Positions 7,787 to 17,138 of a stretch of DNA of 64,000 bases are shown here, piece by piece. The first letter of the stretch is position 1. Every line of letters begins with the position of its first letter. Made by a program: the position numbers and the translations under genes. The DNA comes from Ureibacillus terrenus. Its GTDB lineage: Bacteria > Bacillota > Bacilli > Bacillales_A > Planococcaceae. The notes beneath the pieces are model-generated. The model did not search any database and had not been told where the DNA came from. It saw nothing but the letters and a program-made list of their open reading frames with translations. The DNA is taken from the NCBI RefSeq assembly GCF_006569205.1, contig NZ_VIGD01000012.1:1-64000 (forward strand), given 5' to 3'.

Positions 7787-8347
7787 ATGGGAAATAAAAA
7801 TTTAACGAAAGAACAAATGGAAGATTTGATCAGCAAACTAAAAGAACGTTTCGAAAAAAATATGCATCGCCATGAAGGGATGAAATGGGAGCACATTCTA
7901 GAAAAATTGGAAAGCCATCCGGAAAAACTATGGTCTTTATATGAAATGGAAAGAACGGAAGGGGAACCGGATGTCATCGGTTATGATGAAACGACGGGTG
8001 AATATTTGTTTTGCGATTGTTCCAAGGAAAGCCCGAAAGGACGGAGAAGTCTTTGTTATGACCAGGAAGCCCTGGAATCAAGGAAAAAACATAAACCCGA
8101 AAACAGCGCCATGAATATGGCAAAAGAAATGGGAATCGAGATGTTGTCGGAAGAACAATATCGGGAACTGCAAAAGTTGGGTCCTTTTGATACAAAGACC
8201 TCCAGCTGGATCTTTACGCCGGCGGATATACGCAAGCAAGGGGGCGCTTTATTTTGCGATTACCGTTATGGCCATGTGTTTGTCTATCATAATGGGGCTG
8301 AAGCCTATTACAGTTCGAGAGGGTTTCGCGGACTGTTGAGGGTGTAA
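7787..8347 (+). CDS. DUF4256 family protein
   Basis: 186 residues, soluble, ATG start with AAAGGGGA upstream. The segment EGEPDVIGYDETTGEYLFCDCSKESPKGRRSLCYDQEALESRKKHKPENSA and the C-terminal SSWIFTPADIRKQGGALFCDYRYGHVFVYHNGAEAYYSSRGFRGLLRV are the family's conserved blocks. No function is known for DUF4256. It is followed by a radical SAM gene on the same strand about 110 nt later; co-transcription is possible because no terminator is visible between them. Confidence 0.85.
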   Translation: MGNKNLTKEQMEDLISKLKERFEKNMHRHEGMKWEHILEKLESHPEKLWSLYEMERTEGEPDVIGYDETTGEYLFCDCSKESPKGRRSLCYDQEALESRKKHKPENSAMNMAKEMGIEMLSEEQYRELQKLGPFDTKTSSWIFTPADIRKQGGALFCDYRYGHVFVYHNGAEAYYSSRGFRGLLRV

Positions 8348-8455
8348 ACACTGCCAGCCAAACAAGATTTTAGAATATCGGCCGGCCAGAAGAAAAATGA
8401 AACCGACATCCATTTGCATTGATTAAGATAAGGAAAATTTAATGAGGGAGTTGTT

Positions 8456-9289
8456 ATGGCCATCCAATTCAAAGAGATCCAATCCAAAACGATTTTGACC
8501 AAAACGACCGGCTATTTGGACATCGGATTTACCCACTCCTTAAACCCCTACGCGGGTTGTGCCTTTGCTTGCCGTTACTGCTATGTCAGGGAATTGCCGA
8601 TTCAAAAATTCAAAGGAACACCCTGGGGGGGATGGGTCGAAATTAAAAGAAATGCAAGGGAAGTTTACCGTAGGGAAATCGTTAAACTGCGCAAAAAAGA
8701 GCTTCCTGTCAATATATACATGTCTTCTGCAACGGACCCGTATCAGCCCGTTGAAAGGAAAGCCTGCATCACCAGGGGGATATTGGAGGAGATGCGTGCC
8801 AATCCACCCGATATCCTTGTCATTCAAACAAGAGGGCCATTGATTGAAAGGGATATCGATGTCCTTGTTCAACTGAAGGAACAATGCACATTGATTGTCT
8901 CCATGACGATCGAAACCGACCGGGAAGATGTGAAGAGGATTTTTGCCCCTTATGCCCCAAGCATCAAAATGAGGATGGAAGCGCTCCGCAAATTGCACCT
9001 TGCCGGCATCACGACCCAGGCCGCCGTATCCCCCGCATTGCCTTTCACTCCGGAATTTCCGAAGCTTTTGCGAGGAATCGCCGATTATATTTGGATCGAT
9101 ACATTGGCAATCGGCGATGGAGCGCAAGGAAAACGTTCTTCGCGGTTGAAAATGCCTCAACTTTTTGCGGAAAATAATTTCTCGGAATGGTATCAAAAGG
9201 ACCTGCATGTCAAACTGGAGAAATTTTTCAAGCGGCATTTCCAAAGTGAAAGGATTCGCATCTCAAGACAAGAAGCTTTTTTGAACTGA
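8456..9289 (+). CDS. Radical SAM protein of the SPL/Rv2578c-like family
   Basis: 277 residues with the iron-sulfur cluster motif C-x3-C-x2-C at Cys35, Cys39, Cys42 (GCAFACRYCYV). SLNPYAGC before it and SATDPYQPVERK plus IQTRGPLIERDIDVL after it match the group annotated as spore photoproduct lyase-like radical SAM proteins (B. subtilis YqgC/SplB-like relatives). It is shorter than true SplB and lacks its C-terminal region, so DNA photoproduct repair should not be assumed; the substrate is unknown. GAGGGAG precedes the ATG. A clear terminator follows. Confidence 0.85.
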   Translation: MAIQFKEIQSKTILTKTTGYLDIGFTHSLNPYAGCAFACRYCYVRELPIQKFKGTPWGGWVEIKRNAREVYRREIVKLRKKELPVNIYMSSATDPYQPVERKACITRGILEEMRANPPDILVIQTRGPLIERDIDVLVQLKEQCTLIVSMTIETDREDVKRIFAPYAPSIKMRMEALRKLHLAGITTQAAVSPALPFTPEFPKLLRGIADYIWIDTLAIGDGAQGKRSSRLKMPQLFAENNFSEWYQKDLHVKLEKFFKRHFQSERIRISRQEAFLN

Positions 9290-9310
9290 TTGAACGGAAT
9301 TCATGAAAGG

Positions 9311-9349
9311 AAAAGATGATCCGACAGATGACGGGATCATCTTTTTATT
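9311..9349 (+). terminator. Terminator after radical SAM gene
   Basis: AAAAGATGATCC and GGATCATCTTTT pair perfectly, followed by T-rich sequence. The stem also reads on the minus strand and may serve the converging EamA locus. Confidence 0.85.
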
Positions 9350-9365
9350 TTGCAAAATCGATTGA

Positions 9366-10350
9366 TTAATCGGTTGTTTCAATGCAAACCGGCCCGTCTT
9401 GCAGCTGTTCTTCTGCCATATCCGGCATTCGTTTTTCCATGAATCGTATAAATAGATTGTTTGAAATAAGGGCGGTTATAATCAAAACTGTGCCGATTGC
9501 GTCAAAAACCGTGTGTTGCCGGCCTTGCAGAAAGGAAATGAATAAGGTGGTTATCGGGACGAAATTGATAAAGAGCAGCCCGTTCACCGGAGACAGCAAA
9601 CTGACTCCCACATTCCAGCCGATTAAAGCGATGATCCCGGGAAAAACAATCATAAACAGCAAATGTGGTGCTGCGGCTATAAGCCCGCTTTTCGAAGGAA
9701 CGTCCAAGTAACCGAAAACCGTCGCTACCAGGGTGATGATCAATGCCGTAAACGTGCCGAGCAGACAGCTTATTGTGGAATAGCGCAATGCCGACCATCC
9801 TTGGAATTCACTGCCTCCCATCGTGTAAATCACCCATCCGACGACAGCGATCAAAATCAATAAAGTCGGAATGACATTGCCTGCTGCCGAAAAAAACGCA
9901 TCAATCTTTCCTTCCGTTATAACAAGCACCGCACCGGCAAATGAAAAAAGAACACATGCCAATGTAAAGGGAAAAGGACGTTTTTTAAAGAAAGTCCAGT
10001 AAATGACAATGGAAATCATCGGCATGAGCGATTCCATGATGGAAGCGACCAATACGCCATGATGGCCCAACAAATCTTCCCCCCCAAAAAATAAACAAAT
10101 TATAAACGGTAAAGGCCATTGTGCCGAAAAACCACAGACGCCGACCTTTCCCTTCAAACCGGAAAGCTTCTTTTCCTTCCTTCCAAAACAAAATCCCGGC
10201 CAATATGATGGATACGGCTCCATACCGGAAAATCGTAAAGTAGAAAGGATCGATATATTGAAAAGCGGAATGGGCAACAGGAAACATGGCACCCCAAGAG
10301 ACCGCGGCAATGAAGCAGAAAAAGGATCCAATCAAGACAGGATTTTTCAA
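9366..10350 (-). pseudogene. EamA/DMT-superfamily transporter broken by a frameshift in a G run
   Basis: From TTG 10350 (AAGGGGG 7 nt upstream) the frame reads LKNPVLIGSFFCFIAAVSWG, AFQYIDPFYFTIFRYG up to NLFIFWGG, the first half of an EamA transporter. The rest (EDLLGHHGVLVASIMESLMPMISIVIYWTFFKKR through to NNLFIRFMEKRMPDMAEEQ) lies in the next frame. The switch is at a run of seven G on the coding strand (10079-10085 as C). Six G would restore one reading frame of about 327 residues with ten membrane segments. It may be a true mutation, a phase-variable tract or a base-calling error. Divergent from the LysR gene, the usual arrangement for a regulated efflux pump. Confidence 0.85.
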
Positions 10351-10485
10351 TTTTGTTCCCCCTTTTCGAATGGAAATTGTTATAATCAATATTAGCTTCA
10401 TTTTGATATCACGTAAAACGAACAAAAAAGATGTTTAACATCATTTATGTTGATACCATAGGTGAAACATGAAAGGGGAATCACT

Positions 10486-11370
10486 TTGGAGCTTAAAGAT
10501 TTGGAAATTTTTCAGCTAGTGGCGGAAAAGGGGACGGTGACGGAAGTTGCCAAAGAATTGAATTATGTTCAATCAAACGTTACTTCCCGCATCCAAAAGC
10601 TGGAGGCTGAACTTAACACACCATTGTTCCATCGGCATCGCCGAGGAATGACATTGACACCGGAAGGAAAAAAACTTTTATTCTATAGTGAAAAAATTTT
10701 GAAGTTGACCGCAGAAATGAAAAAAGCCATACAGGATCAGAATGAGCCGATGGGAAAACTGGAAATTGGGACGGTGGAAACCGTTTATCATTTGCCGGCC
10801 ATTCTCTCTTCTTATATCAAGAAATATAAAAATGTAGAGTTGTCTCTTTTTACAGGGGTGACGGAGAGTTTGGAAAAGGAAGTGCTCAATCATAAGCTGG
10901 ATGGCGCTTTTGTAACAAAGACCGATTTTCATCCGGATCTTGAGGTTCATGATGTCTTTGACGAAGAGCTCGTTTTAATTTCGGATCAGAGGGAACGGAC
11001 GCCGGAAGAATTAATAGACGAACCGTTTTTGTGTTTCAGCACAGGCTGCGGGTACCGCGCCCGATTGGAACAGTGGTATAAAGATCAAAATGCGGCTCCC
11101 CAAAAGATTATGGAATTTGGCACGTTGGAAACGATTTTGCGCGGCGTTTCCATGGGGCTTGGCGTTTCGTTTGTCCCAAGATCAGCCGTGTCTCATTTGG
11201 AACAAAGGGGAGAAATCCGATGCCACCGATTGCCGGAGCAATATAGCAAAGTGAAAACGGTGTTTATCAGAAGAAAGGATGCCTATTTGACGGCAACAAT
11301 GGAAAAATTCATTGACACGATCGAAGAAAGCAGAAAGTTTATTCTTAACAATGCCTCATCCGGAAAATAG
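10486..11370 (+). CDS. LysR-family transcriptional regulator
   Basis: 294 residues from TTG 10486, chosen because AAAGGGG lies 7 nt upstream and LELKDLEIFQLVAEKGTVTEVAKELNYVQSNVTSRIQKLEAEL is the canonical LysR start and winged HTH (residues 1-60). An upstream ATG at 10462 adds eight residues but lacks a binding site. The C-terminal half is the substrate-binding-protein-like effector domain (GKLEIGTVETVYHLPAILSSYIKKY; GVSMGLGVSFVPRSAV). It diverges from the disrupted EamA transporter across a 135-nt gap, so that transporter is the likely target. Effector unknown. Confidence 0.93.
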   Translation: MELKDLEIFQLVAEKGTVTEVAKELNYVQSNVTSRIQKLEAELNTPLFHRHRRGMTLTPEGKKLLFYSEKILKLTAEMKKAIQDQNEPMGKLEIGTVETVYHLPAILSSYIKKYKNVELSLFTGVTESLEKEVLNHKLDGAFVTKTDFHPDLEVHDVFDEELVLISDQRERTPEELIDEPFLCFSTGCGYRARLEQWYKDQNAAPQKIMEFGTLETILRGVSMGLGVSFVPRSAVSHLEQRGEIRCHRLPEQYSKVKTVFIRRKDAYLTATMEKFIDTIEESRKFILNNASSGK

Positions 11371-11468
11371 CTTTCACTAATACCCGGTTTTTCCCTATAA
11401 TTTTATCATGGCAATTTGATAAAATAGATTGGCAATCTTTTCTTAAAAAATGAAAGAAGGCTATTGGA

Positions 11469-12431
11469 ATGCTGACTACTTTCAATTCGTATTTGCAAAA
11501 ATTGATGCCCATTTTGACTCCTTTAAGCCTGATATTGGGGGTTTTATTTGAAGAAATCGGCGGCCAGATGAGGTTTCTTATTCCATGGATTTTTGCTATC
11601 ATGACGTTCGCCGGAAGCCTCAGCATTAATTTTCAGGGATTAAGAAGTGTAAAAAAACATCCGGGGTTCATTTTATTGACAATCGCTTTTCTGCATATAT
11701 TCATGCCGATCTGGGCTTACATATTGTCAATGGTTGTGTTTGATGATCATTTGCTGATGGTCGGCTTTATTTTGTCGGTTGCGGTGCCTACAGGCGTGAC
11801 CAGCTTTATTTGGGTCAGTATATGCAAAGGGAATCTGCCGCTGGGGTTATCCATCATTTTAATTGATACGGTGCTTTCACCGGTCATTTTCCCGCTTCTT
11901 TCGAAAATTGCCGTAGGAAGAAGCATCCCGATTGACACAACATCCATCATGCTTGATTTGCTTTGGATGATCGTAATTCCATCAATAATCGGCATGTTGG
12001 TGAACGAGAAGGGGAATGCACATTTTGTTGCTAAGTTGAACCGGGTTTTCGCTCCTTTTCAGAAAATCAGCCTTTTTCTCATCGTGTTCATCAACAGCAG
12101 TGTGATTGCCCCTTATTTAAAACATATTACATGGGAAATATTTGAAATCATTCTGCTTGTTTTGGTCATTTCTTTATCCGGATATACTTTATGTTTAATT
12201 ATTGGACATTTTTTATGGAAGAAAATCGATCTAATAACAACCTTTGTTTTTACAGGCGGCATGCGCAATATCGCGGTGGGGGTCGTGATAGCCGGCACCT
12301 ATTTTCCGTCCAAAGTTGTGCTGCCTGTTGTATTCGGCATGCTTTTCCAACAGATTTTGGCGTCCCAATTCAGCAAGGCATTGGAAAAATACCAGGAACG
12401 GTTCCATTTGGAAACGGCAAATGAAAAATGA
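11469..12431 (+). CDS. BASS-family (bile acid:sodium symporter-like) transporter
   Basis: 320 residues, about nine or ten membrane segments, ATG with AAGAAGG upstream. AIMTFAGSLSINFQGLRSVKKHPG, LSVAVPTGVTSFIWVSICKGNLPLGLSIILIDTVLSPVIFP and TFVFTGGMRNIAVGVVIAGTYFPSKVVLPVVFGMLFQQILASQ are the conserved BASS blocks, closest in my knowledge to B. subtilis YocS-type proteins. It follows the LysR gene by 98 nt with no clear terminator between, so co-transcription is possible. Members carry pantoate, keto acids or other organic anions; the substrate here is not determinable. Confidence 0.88.
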   Translation: MLTTFNSYLQKLMPILTPLSLILGVLFEEIGGQMRFLIPWIFAIMTFAGSLSINFQGLRSVKKHPGFILLTIAFLHIFMPIWAYILSMVVFDDHLLMVGFILSVAVPTGVTSFIWVSICKGNLPLGLSIILIDTVLSPVIFPLLSKIAVGRSIPIDTTSIMLDLLWMIVIPSIIGMLVNEKGNAHFVAKLNRVFAPFQKISLFLIVFINSSVIAPYLKHITWEIFEIILLVLVISLSGYTLCLIIGHFLWKKIDLITTFVFTGGMRNIAVGVVIAGTYFPSKVVLPVVFGMLFQQILASQFSKALEKYQERFHLETANEK

Positions 12432-12441
12432 ATAGTTTAAA

Positions 12442-12478
12442 AAAACTGCCAAAGCCATTTTGCTTTGGCAGTTTTTTT
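12442..12478 (+). terminator. Terminator after BASS transporter gene
   Basis: AAACTGCCAAAGC and GCTTTGGCAGTTT pair perfectly over CATTTT, followed by TTTT. Confidence 0.92.
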
Positions 12479-12492
12479 ATTCGGGACATTTG

Positions 12493-12523
12493 TGAATAAA
12501 TGAAAGGATAACAATACATGGTA
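12493..12523 (+). promoter_or_regulatory. Candidate sigma-G (forespore) promoter of the germination operon
   Basis: TGAATA (12493-12498), an 18-nt spacer, then CATGGTA (12517-12523). The -35 matches the sigma-G consensus TGAATA exactly and the -10 matches CATACTA at five of seven positions. It lies 58 nt upstream of the operon's first start codon, as expected because germinant receptor operons are expressed in the forespore under sigma-G. Confidence 0.6.
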
Positions 12524-12580
12524 TAAAACCTAATAAATGAACCACAATAAAGGTAAATGTTATTCGTGGGAGTAATTGTT

Positions 12581-14695
12581 ATGAGACGATTTTTCAGAAG
12601 ACCTCCTGGAAGACATGCCAACACGGATTTTCAAAATAATGAAAGCAGAAACCAGGCACAATATTGTCCACATTGCCGGCATTTTCATTCCCGGCCAATC
12701 CAAGGTCAGAATATGCAAGGAAATAATCAAAATGCAAATCAATCAACTGTAAACAATCAACATGTACAGGAAACACAAAATCCTTCGGCTAATCAACAAT
12801 ATCAAGGAGACCAAAATGAAAACAATCAGCCCGCAACCAACAAAATGATAAATTCTTTCCATTCAAGCGGGCAAAATCATCAACATGCCCAGGGCCAACA
12901 AGGCGGACAAAATGACCATCATCATCAATGTACATGTCATCAGCAGATTGGCCAGGGGCAAAATCAAAATGAAAATCAAAATTACAATGCGGGACAAAAT
13001 CAACAATCCGACCAAAATTCATCCTCTCAACAAAGCAATCAAAATACGGGCGGACAGAATAACCAAAATTCCCAGTATCAGATGCCATTGCCAATCTACA
13101 AGAAAGTTTCACACAACTTTGAATTTATTACACGAATATTGGGGAATCCGATTGACTTAGTGGTACGTGAATTGGAAATTGATGTATCTTGTGGACACAT
13201 GAAAGAGCGGAAGGTTCAATTGCTATTGCCAAAATCGCAGATTGAACTTTCCATTGCCCAAGAAAAAGAGCATGAACCTTCTTCGCATGAACAAGTGCAT
13301 CAGGAAAGAGCGGATGATGAAGTCAGCGTTCCTTGCATTCTGTTTTATCTCAGCGGAATGGCAAATTCAGATATCATCAATGAAAACATTTTAAGAATGC
13401 TTCAATCCAAATCAATCCGTACTAAAGAAAACTTGATTGAGCAAGTGCACAAGGAAATTATTTCCGTTACTGATACTAATAAATTGGCAACCCTTGAAGA
13501 AGCGGTTAATGCGCTGCTGTCAGGCGATGCCATTTTAATGGTGGACGGGGAAATGACGGCGTTGGAGATGGCAACGGCCGGCACCGAAAAACGCGCCCTG
13601 GATGAACCGCAATCGGAGTCCATGATCCGGGGGCCCCGCATATCCTTTATTGAAAGTTTGGATATCAATTTAACTTTGATCCGGGGGGAATTAAGAGACC
13701 CGAATCTCCGCTTCGTGGTGCATGAAATCGGAAGAAGATCCAAACAAAAAGTAGTCGTTTGCTATGTAGAAGGATTGACGAATCCCGATATCGTCAATGA
13801 GGTCAACCGAAGACTGAAAACAATTGACATCGATATTGCGGGGGATTCCGGAAGGATTGAACAATGGATCGAAGACAGTTTTTTGTCGCCGTTTCCGCAA
13901 GTCGTTGATACGGAAAGGCCGGACAGGGTTATTTACAATCTCATGAAAGGAAAAATCGCCATACTGGTGGATGGATGCCCTTTTGCTTTGATGGCACCGA
14001 TTTCAGTAGGAGATGCTTTCCTGGCGATGGAAGATCATAGCCAACGCTGGTTGATTGGTTCTTCAATGAGAATATTAAGATTTGTCGCGATGTTCATCGC
14101 GTTGTTTTTGCCGGGTTTATATGTGGCATTAACTTCTTATCATCCGGGCATGATTCCGACCCAATTAACCTTGTCCCTTGCGGCCACAAGAGAAGGGGGG
14201 CCGTTTCCGGCAATCGTCGAAGTGTTATTGATGGCTGTAACATTTGAAATTTTGCAGGAAGCCGGGATTCGGCTTCCGAAAATTATCGGACAAACAATCG
14301 GCATCGTTGGCGGTATAGTGATCGGGGATGTTGCCGTCAGTGCCGGGATTGTAGGCCCGGCGCTGGTTATTGTAACGTCTTTGACCGCCATGAGCTCTTA
14401 TACGATTCCCAATTACAGTTTTTCCGTAAGCCTTAGAATTTTAAGATTTCTTTTCGTAATTGCCGCGTCAATATTGGGGCTGTACGGAATCATCCTTGTT
14501 TTCATTATGATTTGCATCCATATTGTCAACTTAAAAAGCATTGGGGTGCCTTATTCAGGAGCCTTTGCGCCAAACTTTTTGGACCATATGAAAGATTTGA
14601 TTATCCGTGCTCCTGTGACGGCATTAAGAAAACGGCCGGCATATTTGGAGCCGCTGAATCAGCATAAGGTCAATCTTGGGGGGCGCAAACAATGA
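12581..14695 (+). CDS. Spore germinant receptor subunit A (GerA family) with long Gln/Asn/His-rich N-terminus
   Basis: 704 residues from ATG 12581 (GGGAG 8 nt upstream). Residues from about 172 onward are the usual GerA core: NPIDLVVRELEIDV, the soluble region with GDAILMVDG and RGELRDPNLR, LSPFPQVVDTERPDRVIYNLMKGKIAILVDGCPFALMAPI, then five or so membrane segments ending near PYSGAFAPNFLDHMKD. The first 170 residues are unusual: nearly all Gln, Asn, His, Ser and Gly, with CPHCRHFH near residue 29 and DHHHQCTCHQQ near residue 110. Typical GerA subunits have around 480-540 residues, so this head is an added segment. The A subunit helps form the inner-membrane nutrient receptor/channel. Overlaps the B gene by 4 nt. 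Confidence 0.95.
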   Translation: MRRFFRRPPGRHANTDFQNNESRNQAQYCPHCRHFHSRPIQGQNMQGNNQNANQSTVNNQHVQETQNPSANQQYQGDQNENNQPATNKMINSFHSSGQNHQHAQGQQGGQNDHHHQCTCHQQIGQGQNQNENQNYNAGQNQQSDQNSSSQQSNQNTGGQNNQNSQYQMPLPIYKKVSHNFEFITRILGNPIDLVVRELEIDVSCGHMKERKVQLLLPKSQIELSIAQEKEHEPSSHEQVHQERADDEVSVPCILFYLSGMANSDIINENILRMLQSKSIRTKENLIEQVHKEIISVTDTNKLATLEEAVNALLSGDAILMVDGEMTALEMATAGTEKRALDEPQSESMIRGPRISFIESLDINLTLIRGELRDPNLRFVVHEIGRRSKQKVVVCYVEGLTNPDIVNEVNRRLKTIDIDIAGDSGRIEQWIEDSFLSPFPQVVDTERPDRVIYNLMKGKIAILVDGCPFALMAPISVGDAFLAMEDHSQRWLIGSSMRILRFVAMFIALFLPGLYVALTSYHPGMIPTQLTLSLAATREGGPFPAIVEVLLMAVTFEILQEAGIRLPKIIGQTIGIVGGIVIGDVAVSAGIVGPALVIVTSLTAMSSYTIPNYSFSVSLRILRFLFVIAASILGLYGIILVFIMICIHIVNLKSIGVPYSGAFAPNFLDHMKDLIIRAPVTALRKRPAYLEPLNQHKVNLGGRKQ

Positions 14696-15804
14696 ACAGA
14701 ACGCCATCGCCCGACTTACAAGGAATCATCAGCGACCGGGACATTTTTATTGCCGTTGTATCCAATATCTTTGGTGTAATGACGTTGACCGTTCCAAGGC
14801 TCATTGCGGAGTCGACTTTATCTTCCGATGGTTGGATGTCCGTTTTTCTTGGAGGGCTCATTGCAAGCCTTTGCGGATGGATTGTGGCAAAGATTGCCAC
14901 ATCCTTCCCCAATCAAACTTTTCTGTCCTATGCCTCTTATCTTCTATCGAAACCGGTTGCAGTGGTAATGACATTAATTTTTTCGATCCAATATATTGTG
15001 GTGACTGCATATAATGTCCGGGAGATTGCGGTGCTGTCCCATCAATATTTGTTTGATTACACCCCTCAGGAAGTGGTGTCCCTGGCCTTTTTGTTAGTGG
15101 TCATATATGCGGTTTGCGGTTCACAGGCGGCGATTTTCCGTTTAAATGTATTATTTTTCCCCATTTTAATCAGCGGATTGCTGATAGTCATTTTGCTGCC
15201 TATCGGAATCATTCAGTGGGAAGGTCTGCTCCCATTTTTTCAAACGGACTTCAAAGGATATGTACAATCGACATACTATAGCATTGTCAATATGTTAGGA
15301 TTTGGAATTGTCCTTTTTTATATCGGGCTTGTCCAAAAACCGCAAAAAACAGCAAAATTGACCGCGATCGGCGTAATGGTGACGATGATGTTTAATGTGG
15401 CAATTTACATTGTCTGCATCGGGGTTTTCGGAAATGCCACAATCCAAAATATGTTCTTTCCGACCTTTGACTTGTCAAGAAGTGCCGAAATCCCCGGAGG
15501 ATTTTTCGAACGGTTTGATGCGTTTCTTTTTTTGTTTTGGACCATCATCTTTTTTACGACGGCCATGATGGCATTTGATATTGCCGTCATGACGATCCGG
15601 ATGGTATTCCGGAAATTTAAAAAAATTAATCTTGTATTAATCCTCTCTCCGATCATCTTTTTGATCAGCATGTTGCCGGAAACTTACTTGGATATCGTCT
15701 ATTTCAATAAATTGCTTGGACATTTTATGTTTTCATATTTTGTCATTGTCACCTTGATGTTGGGGATTGCATTCAAGATAAAAGGTGGGAAATCAAGTGG
15801 CTAA
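14692..15804 (+). CDS. Spore germinant receptor subunit B (Spore_permease family)
   Basis: 370 residues, about ten membrane segments, overlapping the A gene in ATGA (14692-14695). SDRDIFIAVVSNIFGVMTLTVPRLIAES is the family's opening, related to APC amino acid permeases; it is the subunit that binds the nutrient germinant. LPIGIIQWEGLLPFFQTDFKGYVQS and FFERFDAFLFLFWTIIFFTTAMMAFDIAVM are further conserved regions. Which germinant it senses cannot be read from sequence. Confidence 0.94.
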   Translation: MNRTPSPDLQGIISDRDIFIAVVSNIFGVMTLTVPRLIAESTLSSDGWMSVFLGGLIASLCGWIVAKIATSFPNQTFLSYASYLLSKPVAVVMTLIFSIQYIVVTAYNVREIAVLSHQYLFDYTPQEVVSLAFLLVVIYAVCGSQAAIFRLNVLFFPILISGLLIVILLPIGIIQWEGLLPFFQTDFKGYVQSTYYSIVNMLGFGIVLFYIGLVQKPQKTAKLTAIGVMVTMMFNVAIYIVCIGVFGNATIQNMFFPTFDLSRSAEIPGGFFERFDAFLFLFWTIIFFTTAMMAFDIAVMTIRMVFRKFKKINLVLILSPIIFLISMLPETYLDIVYFNKLLGHFMFSYFVIVTLMLGIAFKIKGGKSSG

Positions 15805-16957
15805 GCTGAAACCAATCCTGATTTGCGCCATTTGTGCGGTATTGTTGTCGGCCTGTTGGGATCAAACGGAAATTGAAGATCGGGCTTTTATCTTTGGCAT
15901 GGCAATTGATGTAGCGAAAGATTCGGAGTCGAAAATCAAACTCACCCAACAACTGGTGGTTCCCGAAAATATTGCGTCCGCAACGGAAGGGGGAGTAGGG
16001 GGGAAAGCTTACCGGAATCTCACCGGTACAGGCCGGACCCTTTATGAAGTAAACCGGGAAATGTCGAAAGAGGCAAGCCGGCCCCTTGATTCCACCCATT
16101 TGGGAGTGGTTCTTTTTTCTGAAGATTTAGTGGAACAAAAAGGGAAAATGAAGAAATATTTTGATGTATTTTTCCGCGATAAGAAAATGCGCCGGGGAAT
16201 TAAGTTGGCCATTACTAGAGGAGATGCGGAAGAGTTGCTGTTTGTTGAACCGGAACATGGGAAAATTCCTGCAGAGTATATTAAAAATTTGCTGGAAAAC
16301 AAAAAAAGAATCGACGTGACCGATTTGGTGCGGATCGGGGATATTGATGAAAAAATGTTTGATGGTACTAGTTTCCCTTTGCCATACTTGTCAAGGAAAA
16401 CCGACACGGTGGTTGATTATGAAGGAATCGCGATTTATAACGGACCGGAGGAGCGGATGGTTGGCGCATTGAAGGGGGAAGAGGCTAAGGGATTAAGCTT
16501 TATTCGGGGGCTAAAAAACAATGGAACCATCGATACCGAAATGGATGGGGAGCCGTTTTCAATTGAAATTATCAGTATAAAAAGAAAAATTGATTTAGAA
16601 AATAAAGATCCCCATCATTTGAAATTCACTATAACAGTCCATATTCTGGGGGCGGTTGCCGACCAGTCCGGTTCGGAAAATCTGAAGGAATATAAAGTAT
16701 TAAATAAGTTCCGGGACAAAACGGAAGAAAAAGCGGAAGACATGATGGAAAATGCGGTCAAAAAACTGCAAAATGATTTCCAAACCGATGTAATGGGACT
16801 GCAGGAATATATAAGCCGTCATCATCCAAAAATATGGAAAAAAGTAAAAGATAATTGGGATAGCGGAGAAAACTATTTTTCAAAAAGTGAAATCAAGTGC
16901 ATTGTCAATGTCACACTTCAAGAACCGGGAAGCATCAACCAGACAACAACGGAGTGA
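15797..16957 (+). CDS. Spore germinant receptor subunit C lipoprotein (GerC family)
   Basis: 386 residues from GTG 15797, chosen because AAGGTGGG lies 6 nt upstream and the product then starts with a clean lipoprotein signal (VAKLKPILICAICAVLLSAC). CWDQTEIEDRAFIFGMAIDV directly after the lipid-modified Cys is diagnostic for GerC, and FFRDKKMRRGIKLAITRGDAEELLFVEP and the C-terminal AVKKLQNDFQTDVMGLQEYISRHHPKIWKKV are conserved. It overlaps the B gene by 8 nt. It probably anchors on the outer face of the spore inner membrane. Confidence 0.94.
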   Translation: MAKLKPILICAICAVLLSACWDQTEIEDRAFIFGMAIDVAKDSESKIKLTQQLVVPENIASATEGGVGGKAYRNLTGTGRTLYEVNREMSKEASRPLDSTHLGVVLFSEDLVEQKGKMKKYFDVFFRDKKMRRGIKLAITRGDAEELLFVEPEHGKIPAEYIKNLLENKKRIDVTDLVRIGDIDEKMFDGTSFPLPYLSRKTDTVVDYEGIAIYNGPEERMVGALKGEEAKGLSFIRGLKNNGTIDTEMDGEPFSIEIISIKRKIDLENKDPHHLKFTITVHILGAVADQSGSENLKEYKVLNKFRDKTEEKAEDMMENAVKKLQNDFQTDVMGLQEYISRHHPKIWKKVKDNWDSGENYFSKSEIKCIVNVTLQEPGSINQTTTE

Positions 16958-16967
16958 GGTGTTTGGC

Positions 16968-17138
16968 ATGGAATTGGCTTCTGGCTATTTTTTGTCAGCA
17001 TATACCATTGTTTGTACAATATTGGCCTTTGTAGTCCCTTTTGCAGTTTATAAAATAAACGAAAAAATTCATATGAAGTTGGACCCTCCATGGAAACAAG
17101 AGGATCGGCTCAAAGCGGATAAGAAGCAACAACAATAA
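16968..17138 (+). CDS. Small single-span membrane protein at the end of the germination operon
   Basis: 56 residues from ATG 16968 with GAGTGAGGTG upstream, 10 nt after the C gene stop. MELASGYFLSAYTIVCTILAFVVPFAV is one membrane segment; the tail (KINEKIHMKLDPPWKQEDR and a Lys/Gln end) is charged. Germinant receptor operons often carry a fourth small membrane gene (the D subunit), usually with two spans. This one has one span, so it is at best D-like and may be a different accessory protein. Position and tight spacing support co-expression. Confidence 0.7.
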   Translation: MELASGYFLSAYTIVCTILAFVVPFAVYKINEKIHMKLDPPWKQEDRLKADKKQQQ

